Part shown: positions 1 through 9,075 of the stretch, piece by piece
How the letters are laid out: each line of letters begins with the position of its first letter
Position numbering within the stretch: position 1 is the stretch's first letter
NCBI GenBank assembly: GCA_022495995.1
Contig: JAFEMH010002564.1
Coordinates: 248,001-312,000, forward strand
Direction of reading: 5' to 3'
Source: Adenophora triphylla var. japonica
Lineage: Eukaryota; Streptophyta; Magnoliopsida; Asterales; Campanulaceae
Length of the DNA stretch: 64,000 nt
Notes under the pieces: generated by a model
Seen by the model: the letters and a program-made list of their open reading frames with translations, nothing else
The model's database searches: none
What the model was told of the DNA's origin: nothing
Program-made: the position numbers and the translations under genes

Positions 1-54
1 GAAGTGATTTCATCCCCTATTCTAGGTCTGTGGTTTTCTACCTCATCTTGCCCT

Positions 55-552
55 TTAGGTTTCACTTCTGCTGACTCCAAGTCCATTCCTTCTCTTGACT
101 GTCATCATCACTTTGTAAATCCATCCATTCCTATTCTCGTTTCCGACTGATTCTTCACTATCACTGTCTGAGAGATAGGAAAATTCACAGGCGTTGACGA
201 AATTAGAGAGGTCAGGGTGGTACTGGGATTCTAGGGTAAAGAGATTTGGATTAGGCTGAAAGGAGGGAAAGAGTCCCACGGGGGGATGCAAAGGCTGTAA
301 GGGTGTCGGGACCCTGACGGCTCGGGATGTTGGGGAAGACTGAAAAGGGACAGTCTTTGGCAATGGATCATATGTGGATGGAGGAGAGGATTGGCTATAG
401 GCTAGCTTTTCTTCCCTTGTCATGCAGTTTGCCCAAACCGGTCTTTGTTCTCTGTTGAATCGGACATTCGACTCTCTGGGTGACCAAGCGAGGATTACGG
501 CGAGCTGTACGAGAATTGCGCTAACAAGTCGGCGGCCGGTGTTCTCACCCAC
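55..552 (-). CDS. gag: gag N-terminal region of element A-prime
   Basis: An open frame of 165 codons. The first in-frame ATG is at 423-421 and aligns with an ATG at 49902 in element A. The frame upstream of it is also open and conserved but has no ATG. The product is rich in Ser and Pro with a SYDPL/STYDPL-like motif and an acidic DSDSEE stretch, as expected of the low-complexity N-terminus of Tat-type Gag before the capsid domain. The capsid part would lie to the left of the window or in another frame. The stop at 55 may be a lesion or the end of a short leading product. Assignment rests on position after PBS and leader and on similarity to element A. Confidence 0.55.
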   Translation of the reverse strand: MGENTGRRLVSAILVQLAVILAWSPRESNVRFNREQRPVWANCMTREEKLAYSQSSPPSTYDPLPKTVPFQSSPTSRAVRVPTPLQPLHPPVGLFPSFQPNPNLFTLESQYHPDLSNFVNACEFSYLSDSDSEESVGNENRNGWIYKVMMTVKRRNGLGVSRSET

Positions 553-678
553 TTCTTTCTCGCTGCGGGAAAGGGATAGGAAAGGTTTAGACTCGGGGTA
601 GGTGTTTAGGCTGAAGGCTCAGGAAATATGCAAATTAGAATCTTCCAGTTTACTTAAAACAGTGTCTTTTATTAATAT

Positions 679-1071
679 CTATTTGGTTGGAAAAGGGGAT
701 TTGCCCTTCTTTTTCGTAACTACTCTAGATCCTGGATCAGTGGGTTCCGTCACTACGTCTATAAGCCCCTCGTATTCCACCTGTATTTTGACCTCCCAGG
801 GTGGACAGCCCCGGGCGAGGCTCCTATAGGGCACGCGATCCCACCGACCGAGAGTAAAGAACGCTCCTAACGGGTCTAGCGGGTCATAGGAACTTTCAAC
901 GCACGAGCGATGCGGATTATAGTCAAGGCAATACCGAGAAAGTCTCGTCTTTCTGCCTTGATAGGATTTTGGCAGAATTTCGCTTGAGCGAATGACGTTT
1001 TGACTTTCGGTAATTTCCGAGAAGATAATAGGCATGGGTCGGGCGGCAAAAGCCGGATGACACAGTGTCAC
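679..1071 (-). CDS. Leader ORF upstream of gag (possible Ogre-type ORF1)
   Basis: A 130-codon open frame between PBS and gag. Its C-terminal half (PPWEVKIQVEYEGLIDVV, then DPGSRVV, then KKK) can be traced with frameshifts at 49500-49640 in A and about 25500-25650 in B. Conservation at the protein level between two families suggests it was once coding. Ogre elements are known to carry an extra ORF before gag, but I cannot show homology to it. It could instead be a conserved noncoding leader that happens to be open here. Confidence 0.35.
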   Translation of the reverse strand: MTLCHPAFAARPMPIIFSEITESQNVIRSSEILPKSYQGRKTRLSRYCLDYNPHRSCVESSYDPLDPLGAFFTLGRWDRVPYRSLARGCPPWEVKIQVEYEGLIDVVTEPTDPGSRVVTKKKGKSPFPTK

Positions 1072-2180
1072 ATTGAACTTCGTTGCATACGCCGGGCGTG
1101 AGTCAGAATCGAAGTCAATGCCGGGTCAAGATCTTGCAAATTTTTCCTTGTCGGAATTTTAGCAGAGCTTCGCTTGAGCGAAAGATCTTTTGATTTGTTG
1201 GCAAAGACTAGGGGCCTGACTCTTACGCATTCCGTGCAGGTCAAGGTCAATAGTCAATGTCGGAGTTGAGATCTTGCCAATTTTTCCTTGTCGGAATTTT
1301 GGCAGAGTTCCTCCTCCGTTATGAACTAAGGCTTGACCTTTACGAGGGTATGCAACTGGGCTATATGACACGGACTAGACCAAAAACCAACCAAAAAGTC
1401 ACGGTTTTTTGAAACGTGTGACACGGATTGTGCATTGGTCGACCTTTGGCTGCCATGGGGAGGTTGGGATGATTCCGTGCGCGCCGGGAGCATCGTAAGG
1501 CTGTCCGTGGCTGCAGTGGAACCACCCTCGGGTTTGAAGGACGTGTGTGCAAAGTGTACGGGATATATCAGGTGCGCGTAGTGTGCGGTCTCCTAAAAAT
1601 GTTCCTTTTTGAGTTAAAACAGAGATTTTCAAAATGTGTTTTAAAGGAATGATTTTCGGGACGGGGAAAATGCAACACCTAAGCACGTAAATTTTAAGGA
1701 GCCCCGGTCGATCATGGAGGTGGGTAGCCCCAAGCTAGGAATTTGCCCAGTTAACCATGATTTTCTGGTGGAATTGCCACCGAGGTCGCCCGGTCGAGAA
1801 TCCAAGGAGGATTGAGGTACATGCATTGCATGGATCAATTTTCCAGGTTCCACTCCTTTTGCTATTTTTTTTCGGGTTGTTTCCCGTTCAAAGTATGCAC
1901 AGATTCCAAGATGCAAATGATGCAATGCAAGGTAAAGAAAGCAAGCACGATTAATGAAATCGGCGACGGGAGTCTAACCCGCTCAAAGGGAAAAGCTTTC
2001 TTTTGTTTTTTTTTTCAAAATTTTTTTTTTCGAAAAGGGGTACTGGTACGCGGGATTGTTAAACCACCGGTTATCTCAACTCCCACATCAGGGAGTATAC
2101 AGGAAGGGCAAGTGGTTTCCACCTATATACCGAGTATCGATTTTTTGTTTTGAAAATAAAGCTTTTCTCCTTTGGGAATT
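1072..2180 (-). other. Untranslated leader of A-prime
   Basis: No convincing gene. It holds two copies of the palindrome TTCGCTTGAGCGAA (979-992, just inside the leader ORF, and 1169-1182), and the motif whose minus-strand core is GACCGCACACTACGCGCAC (within 1572-1593). Both recur in the leader of A. The CAAGGAAAAATTGGCAAG neighbourhood of the palindrome is also repeated. Confidence 0.6.
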
Positions 2181-2197
2181 CCCCAGCAGAGTCGCCA
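2181..2197 (-). promoter_or_regulatory. Primer binding site of A-prime
   Basis: On the minus strand TGGCGACTCTGCTGGGG follows the LTR end ATTCA by five bases. TGGCGACTCC-type sites are usual for Tat/Ogre elements and are generally matched to a tRNA-Arg 3' end (from memory). The element A copy reads TGGCGACTCCGCTGGGG. Confidence 0.75.
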
Positions 2198-2202
2198 AAC
2201 TT

Positions 2203-3919
2203 TGAATGTGTGCCCAAATTTTTTTGTTTGTTGGATTCACGCGAGTTTGAAGACATCCAGTTTAATTTGAAAAACGGAGTCGCCACGCCATTTTGATTTC
2301 CTCAAAACTTTGAAAAAAAGGATTTTTATGGGTTCGGAGGTTAAGTTACCCCTTGGGAAGAACGGATCGTCGTTCACCCAAGGTGCCTTGTCGGAGCAAG
2401 TCTCCCAAGATCCCATTAATCGTGCTTTCTTGCGTGCTTTCTTGTGTGCATGTGTTTGAAAATAAGGGGGGGGGGGAATGTCCCAAGTCGTCTTCCGGAC
2501 GTACAAACCATTTGTTGGTTGTCGCTCGGGATTTCTTGGATTTTATGTATTCGGGATTATGATCCCGTCCTCATCTTAGACTTGTGATCATCGCTTTTTT
2601 TTTTAGACCTCGGGACTTGCGTGATCGGGAGAATGACTCCCTTTATAGTCAAAGATGAGGTTCTTTAGAAAAGGAGGGTCCTTAGCCCATCAATCCTACA
2701 CTTTAAGATGGTCGAGCTCGTATAGATGCTTCATACTCGTCTTAAGTGATAATCGGAGATATAGGGTTCAAAGGTGTCCCTTTCTAAAGAGATTATGAAA
2801 CCTTTATGGAAGGAACGATGTAAAGATAGGATCTTTTATACCGGTCCGTTCCGAGGTTACTAATGGGGGAATGGGGGAATGCATGTAAAAATGATATTTT
2901 TAATGAAAAGATGACCTTTTTGGGTTGCAAAGGATGCATTTGACTTAAAGAAATGATCTTTATTGCAAAGGATGCATAAAGACACAATTTTTATGCAAAT
3001 GATGCATTTTTATGAAGAAATTGGAATTCAATATGCAAAGGATGCATAAAGATTGCATTTTGAAAAGCATAGGATGCTAGTTTATGGTAAAGATAGGATC
3101 ATTAAAGCAAATGATGCTTGGAAAAGGGATTTTGAATGCAAAGGATGCATTTTTATTGAAAAGATTTGATTTTTATATGCAAAGGATGCATAAAGATAAC
3201 ATTTTTATTGGAAAATAGGGGTTTTAGGTGCAAAGGATGCACCTTTATGGATAAAGACTACATTTTTAATGGCAAATGGTGCCTAATGCATGCAAAGGGG
3301 AAGGGGGAATATAAAGATATGATCTTTAATCTACCAAGTCCCAAGCAAGATAAAAGCAATGCAATGAGCAATTATAGAGCAATTAAAATGCAAGGTTAGG
3401 GCGTGCGAGGTTACCAATGGCTTCCTTTTCTTCTTTGGATGAAGCTAGGAGGAGAGGATTGATCTTGGGCCTTCAAGGAGGAGGGAGATGACTTCTTGAG
3501 CTTCTTCTTCACCTTCTTGAACTTCCAGCTGTTCTTGGGAGGTTTCTTCACGTATTATGAGTATTTGTGGGTGATTTTTCGTATGTAAAATGGGTAGAGG
3601 AGGCTCTATTTATAGGCAGTCTGGAAATCGCCAATGAAGCCGTGCTGCTAGGGACCTCGAGCTAATGCAGCCGTGCGGCATTATCCCTTGTGACTCAGCA
3701 TTTCTAGAACCATGCAAGGTGGCAAATTCTAGAAGCCTCCTCCCAATTAAGAAAAACGTGTTTCTTAATTGGGAAGGCTCCCTTTCAGCCTTTTATTCAA
3801 TTTGGAACTGTTCCGGAATATTTCCGGAATACTAGGAAGGTCCGGAGAATTACCGGGAAACTTACCGAAATTGCCGGGAAATTTAACCGGAAGGCATGAG
3901 CCAGATTTGGGTACTTACA
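2203..3919 (-). repeat. 5' LTR of A-prime
   Basis: About 1.7 kb, from TGTAAGTACCC at 3919 to ATTCA at 2203 on the minus strand; it matches 46510-48111. It contains a TATA box (3606-3615), two CCG-NN-CGG boxes, and roughly a dozen short units built on TGCAAAGGATGCA between about 2925 and 3300 downstream of the TATA box. A PBS-like GGCGTGGCGACTCC lies in U5 (2276-2289). The open frames seen here are not coding. Confidence 0.85.
3606..3680 (-). promoter_or_regulatory. LTR promoter of A-prime: TATA plus CCG-NN-CGG boxes
   Basis: CTATAAATAG on minus at 3606-3615. Upstream of it lie AGCCGTGCTGCT (3638-3649, one arm decayed) and AGCCGTGCGGCA (3669-3680) on the plus strand. The same boxes occur before the TATA box in both A LTRs and before the antisense genes of A. 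Confidence 0.65.
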
Positions 3920-6639
3920 GAAAGAACACGGTTGGTTCAGACCATCCGAACCAATGTTCATCCATTAAATCCGGAGTAGTTCTACCCGGCTAGGGACAAA
4001 CACAACTCCAAAGGAGGGATCGAGAGACAAGTAAGCTTCCTTCAAATTCCATTAATTTTAAGAATGTGCATTCTTTAAATGTTAGAAATTTGACTAGGAA
4101 TGAATTAGGGATTTTGGTGTCCGGATTGGGGCTTTTGACTTTGCTATGAACCTTTGTCGAAATTGACTAGGATGTAGTTCAATTGACACTATGGGTAGAT
4201 GACATAAAAAATTTGGTTGCAAAACTCCATGTCTAGATGCATTTTCCAAAATTAAAGTAGCTTTAATTCGGGACGGAGTAAATTTTCGAAATGTTCGAAA
4301 GGATTTGAAAGTTCCGGATTCGACGGATTTTTCGAAGGGTTTTGAAAGTTCCGGATTCGACGGAGTTTTCGAAATGCTTTGAAAGTTCCGGATTCGACGG
4401 AGTTTTCGAAATGTTTTGAAAGTTCCGGATTCGACGGAGTTTTTCGAAATGTTTTGAAAGTTCCGGATTCGACGGAGTTTTCGAAATGTTTTGAAAGTTC
4501 CGGATTCGACGGAGTTTTCGAAGAGATGGAAATATTTTTTTTAGGAAATGAATGAGAACCGTATCTGCATTGCATCCTTATGATATGCGTTCGTGCATCC
4601 TGTTGACGTTGCTTCTGTGCTTAACGTATCTTTGCTTTGTTCACCTGCAGGGGCGGGGGACGGTTGATACCCACAACCAGAAGAGTCGGGGTGCCTTTGA
4701 GGCAGTGCGAGCGCTGTGGGAGGTATTCCCGGACGATGCTCGAGAGGGAGAGAGGAGTCCACGGCAGCTGGTGCTTGACTCCGGATTAGCTGGGTTTATG
4801 AGTGCGGTAGCTGCGATAGCTGATACGCAAAGGGCCAGGTCCATGTACGTGGCTTTGAGCGAGTACTGGTGGGATACGACCCATACTTTCCATTTCAGAT
4901 GGGGGGAGGCGACGGTTCTCCCACTGACTTTGCCGCTATCACTGGGTTGCCATTCTGGGGCAGCACGCTGGTGTGGGTGGATGGGTACACCCCGCGGCAG
5001 TTGTCGGAGCTGCTGGGTTTTGATATTACCGATGCCAGGGGCTTAGGCATTCGGTACAGACCGATGGAGAGGCATCTGCAGACAGGTATTGCAGATTATT
5101 TGGCTGGATCTTTGAGGATGACCGCGGAGCGCCTGGCTCGAGGTTCATTTGGTTTGTGTTGTCGCGACTTTGTTCACGACTTCGATACATCCTGTCACTT
5201 CCCTACTGCTCGGGTCGCTAACGAGATCTTGGATGCCGTGAGGGTACGCACAGGGGGAAAGGTTTGGGGGCCGAGCTCTATTATTCTTTGGACAGGTTCT
5301 CACGGGGAGAGGAGAATTCCTTGAGCTGCTTCTCGCATGCTTTGGATGTAAGTTTACATCTTTTTCTCTTCCTTGTCTCTTTTATGTACTCGTATGTATC
5401 TGCTCTGTAGCTGACATAACTTTCCATTTGCTTGGCAGGTCTGGTGCCACGAGGTGTTCAGTCCGCAGGAGTGGGACATTAGGGAGACGTATCGACCCCT
5501 GTTCCCTGCCATGCTGGTTTGGCAGAAGAGGGCAAGGAAGGCGGTCTCGTCGAGAGTGGGCACTCGGCTGTCGTACGAGGAGGTGTCCCAGGCCCTGGAC
5601 CGGGAGTTCTCTGAGAGGATCCAGCTGACCTGGTGGAGTCGGTTCCACATGGGCGTGGTTCAGGTTTCTAGCGAGGTGACGCGGCGGCGGAAGCTCCTGG
5701 TGGGACTTCATTGCGACGCTATGTATCTGGGAGAGAGAGTGACCCGTCAGCATGGCCCGGGGTCACTTCCGATGGTGCCGGTGGATCCTCCTATGTGCAT
5801 GCAGCATCCTCTGTCGATGCCGATGGATGAGTTGGAGAGGTATAGACAGGGCGTGTTTTATACTGAGTACATCATAGCGGGGGCCGACTATGAGACTTTC
5901 TTGAGGATGAGGCTGAGGAGCCCACAGGTGCAGCACAGGGAGGGCGATGGCCCTGGATATCCCCGAGATCTCCCGCTCCCACGCACTAGGCTGGCGTACG
6001 AGGGGCTGGATGGTTCGCACAGGCGGCTGGTGATCCCGCTCTCGGATGAGCCGAGACCACGGTATAGGGTTGACCCCAATACTTCGGTGAGCACTTTTTT
6101 GATTTTCTGCATTTGATAGTAGCATCCTGCAAATGTTGCATCTGTACTTTCTGCTCGTCTTCTGATGAATTTCCTGGTTCGCAGGTGTCTGGCCGTACGT
6201 ATAACGACGCTATGAGGCTAGTGGACGGGTGGGCCGCCTACGCTAGGAGGCTCGTGGCGTTCATGCGGTGCAGTTCCCGGAGGAGCATGGATGTCCGTGA
6301 GCCGAGGCCGTCTAGGTCGAGAGGATTCCCTTTGCTCCCACGGCCAGTGGGGAGGACTTTGTACAGGGATTTGGCCAGTTCGCGGGCGGAACGGCTGGAT
6401 TTGGAGCTCATCCTCCTTTGCACTCGGGGCACGAGAGGGGAGAGTCCTCGAGTTCGCGGACGCCGAGGAGGCCTTTTGCATATTTCCGCCTGGAGGAATT
6501 TGGCGACTTCTTGTTTGCGACGGATCCGGCAGCGGCGGAGCAGTGCGTCGAGTGCTCAGATGATGAGCAGGATTCGGAGTATTCCTCCTTTACTGCTTTC
6601 TCTTTTTTTGTAGTGTATGTATCGTCTGGAACGATTTGA
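3920..6639 (+). pseudogene. aORF2 of E1: spliced plant mobile domain gene, antisense to pol
   Basis: Four exons can be read. Exon 1 (to 4030) has lost its start to the A-prime insertion and holds one TAG; it ends at AGACAA/GTAAGC. Intron 1 is 4031-4650, ending CACCTGCAG. Exon 2 (4651-5347) gives WWDTTHTFHFRWGE and, after a frameshift near 4915, PTDFAAITGLPF, the THTFH...GE...G.P signature of the plant mobile domain (aminotransferase-like PMD). Intron 2 is 5348-5439. Exon 3 (5440-6087) is open. Intron 3 runs from GTGAGC near 6088 to TTCGCAG at 6184. Exon 4 ends acidic (CSDDEQDSE) at 6639 after another frameshift near 6400. The equivalents in A and B share the exon order and acidic tail. The molecular role of element-borne PMD proteins is not established. 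Confidence 0.75.
4284..4525. repeat. Tandem repeat, about 37 bp x 6, inside aORF2 intron 1
   Basis: The unit contains GAAAGTTCCGGATTCGACGG followed by AGTTTTCGAAATG. Copies are nearly identical apart from the first two. In A, B and D the arrays lie at the equivalent end of the element, upstream of or next to aORF2. Confidence 0.85.
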
Positions 6640-6964
6640 TTTGAACTGTACTTGAAAAAAGTCGCCCGTGGGGCGGAACCTGTATTTCGCGCATTTATTC
6701 TGTGATCACCTTCTGTTATTTTTGGCAAATAAGGAAGTAGGTTAATCAAAAATAAATAAAATGAAACATGCATTAAAAATTGAACGGGTCAAAATTTAAG
6801 CCTATATGCACTGATAATTAATTAATTGCACTGTTGCACGAGCCCGGGGCGGAAGGGATATTAACATTGGTTGAATGAAACTAGGGGCAGCACGCAGATT
6901 CACAAGGCATGAACAGGGCGTTGTTTGGAATTGCTTCCAATTTAGGAAGCGCTATTGGCTGCAG

Positions 6965-7003
6965 AGTTGACCAAGTCAACTGCAGGGGGAGTCCGGCCGG
7001 ACT
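6965..7003 (+). promoter_or_regulatory. Palindromic boxes upstream of E1 aORF1
   Basis: Within the roughly 490-bp spacer (6640-7130) between aORF2 and aORF1. An inverted repeat GTTGAC-CAA-GTCAAC is followed by AGTCCGGCCGGACT (6990-7003), 128 bp before the aORF1 ATG. The latter box is identical to the one in the D LTR promoter. The rest of the spacer shows nothing that I recognise. Confidence 0.6.
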
Positions 7004-7130
7004 GAGAGTGAGTTTCCAGATTCTTTTAAATTGCAGTTTCAGCTTTGCAATTGGTTAAGAACTGCGCATTCACCTCTGATCAGTTAGCTGAATTCTCTTA
7101 AATTTCTAAGGCTTTCTTTCATTTTCTGTC

Positions 7131-8630
7131 ATGGCTCCCTTTTCCAAGCTATCATCTTGGATGCAAGAGCGATATTTGGACAACTTTCAGTCGTGGGTAC
7201 GGAACCACACGAGGCAGAACAAAGGGTTTTTCGAAGGCTGTTACGGGATGAAATTTGTTTGGGCTTTAAAGGAGCTTATGCCAGATTGGGATCTTTTGAG
7301 AGCCGCGTCTCGGTTCTGGGACGTACGGAGGAGTGTGTACAGCTTTTCGTACAACGAGATCACTCCTACGTTCGAAGATTTCCGGGCCATTCTGGGAGGA
7401 CCTGAGACGGAACAGCTAGTTCTTCCGTATGCTGGTGGCATGGCCACTGTTGAGAAGCTAGTGTCTTTGCTTGGTATCTCGGTTGGAGAAGCATACGGGA
7501 TGCTGATACTGGATACTGATTTTGTCGACATTTCGAGACTGCCCGAAAGTTTTGCCGGAGCTGAGGGGAGCGACTTTGCGTGGGACGCGTTTGCTCTGTG
7601 CGCGATCGCTACTCTGTTCACGTTCACGTCCCTGGGTGCGTGCCATCACAGTGTACTTGAACTGGTGTGGCGATCTTAGGAGAAGGGAGACATCGTGCCG
7701 TTGGTCTTGGGCGAGACGTTCCTGGGCATAGGTCGGATGGCGATCGGTAGCCGATACATATGGGGAGGGAGTCCCGCTATGCTTACCATGTGGTTAAGGG
7801 AGAGACTGCAGATGATGTCTGAGGTGCCAATGTCTTGTGATGCTTGGTCTTTCTCTCGACGTCCTCTGGTGATTGGGGGCAATCAGGCTGAGTTGGAGCT
7901 CTGGATGGCCAGACTCCACACGCATCACTTGCGATGGTGGGTTCCCCATTGGAAGTTACAGACTTGTCGGACCGCTCAGGAGGGTCACTTGGTTGTCAGA
8001 GTGCCGGGGCTGTCTCAGACGTCTTTCTACATTCCATCGTTGGTTCTGCGACAGTACGGGCTGGAGCAGGTGCCGTTGACGGGCTTGGTTCATGCTGCTA
8101 CCTTCGTGGTGGGATCTCTGCTGATGGAAAATCCTTCGACGCTATTGCTGCTCATACGGTGGTGGCAATACACGTCATTTCCTGTCAGGGTTCTCTTTCA
8201 CCGGAGAGAGGGCACTGTTCTGTCGACGCAGTATCTGAACTGGTACGAAGCGTGTATAGGGGAGACACAGATGGCTATCTTGTGGAGACGAAGTGAGCTG
8301 TTGGGTGTCGGACACCTTGACAGCTCGACCTTGAGGAGGACCGAAGCGAGAGTTAATCCTGGGGATCGTAATGGGAACGACATGGCTGACTATGAGGCCA
8401 ATGCTGATCGGGAGGCCAATCAAAGCACGGTTATGATGGCTCGAAGCGAGGCAGCTCGAGACAGAGCTAGGGAAAGGGCTGCGTTGACAGCTACAGGTTT
8501 GACGGAGGCGTCGGGAAGGGTCCCTGAGCCAGGTAGAAGGACTACCGGAGTATTCCCTGTGAAGGTGAAGAACACTCGCCGGGGGAAAGGGAAGGGGAAG
8601 AAGGATGAAGGTCCATGTTCGGGAAACTAG
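7131..8630 (+). pseudogene. aORF1 of E1: DUF7745/PMD-like gene, antisense to pol
   Basis: A single frame of 500 codons broken by only one stop (TAG at 7677-7679), so nearly intact. The ATG at 7131 is chosen because B has an ATG at the equivalent place. The N-terminal part has MPDWDLLRAASRFWDVRR and NEITPTFEDFRAILGGP, the middle has GDIVPLVLGETFLGIG, and a later part has FYIPSLVLRQYGLEQVP, which I associate with the plant DUF7745/plant-mobile-domain group seen in annotated plant retroelement proteins. The C-terminus is basic (RRGKGKGKK). It is convergent with pol, whose stop is about 445 bp away. A two-base or single-base change would restore reading, and readthrough cannot be excluded. Confidence 0.7.
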
Positions 8631-9075
8631 ATTGACCTTGCTGTCCAGAGTATCCACCCATTGTCATTGCAGACACATTTACTGATTAATGTTTTATTGT
8701 AGTTTTGCTAGCGTGTAGTGAGTTAAGAGTTGACCGTGCTTGAACTCATCAAAGAATGTTTTAACCGTAGTGAATTTGTAGGTTAAATGAAAAGAGTTTT
8801 TCGAAACACAAGCAATTGATGCTTATTGTATTTTTTTTAGACCGAACCAATGATGGCTGCCTACGTTCCCCTTTTACAATTGGACTAAGGGGCTCAGGTC
8901 ACCGTAGTTCGACACTTTTAGGTGATTTTGAGAAAAACAAAGACAAAAGAAGTGCGACCCTGTTTTTTACCTGGATCATTAGCGGGAATGTATCCAGTTG
9001 GGTATTACTCTTTTAGCACTTTAATTTTACTGAGGGGACGGTGTATGGGGAAGGAGAGTTGACTCGTGCTCTTCC
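8631..9075. other. Tail-to-tail spacer between aORF1 and pol, with conserved hairpin
   Basis: No gene. On minus, 8910-8857 holds GAACTACG, a C/G-rich stretch and GGGGAACGTAGGCAGCC. CTACG and CGTAG can pair as a stem. The same motif follows integrase in B (20227-20266) and A (56204-56255) and is repeated before the 3' LTRs. Confidence 0.55.

Larger units (their letters stand above)
1..3919 (-). mobile_element. Ty3/gypsy (Tat/Ogre-like) element A-prime, 5' part
   Basis: Read on the minus strand, this is a 5' LTR (3919 to 2203), a PBS (2197-2181), a leader and the start of gag, running off the left edge. Every part matches element A at 46510-50600 on the plus strand, so both are one family. The LTR start TGTAAGTACCC abuts GAAAG (3920-3924), the presumed target site inside exon 1 of an antisense gene of element E1. 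The other end, and so the duplicate target site, is outside the window. Confidence 0.85.

Noticed and set aside
3920..4200. Segment shared with 37441-37763 first read as a third LTR type
   Set aside because: The shared part contains an exon with a splice donor (ACAA/GTAAG) homologous to aORF2 exon 1 of A, followed by intron; better explained as gene sequence than an LTR.
4252..4575. Open frame with repeated peptide on minus (ELSKHFENSVESGTF-type)
   Set aside because: It is the translation of the 37-bp tandem array within an intron.
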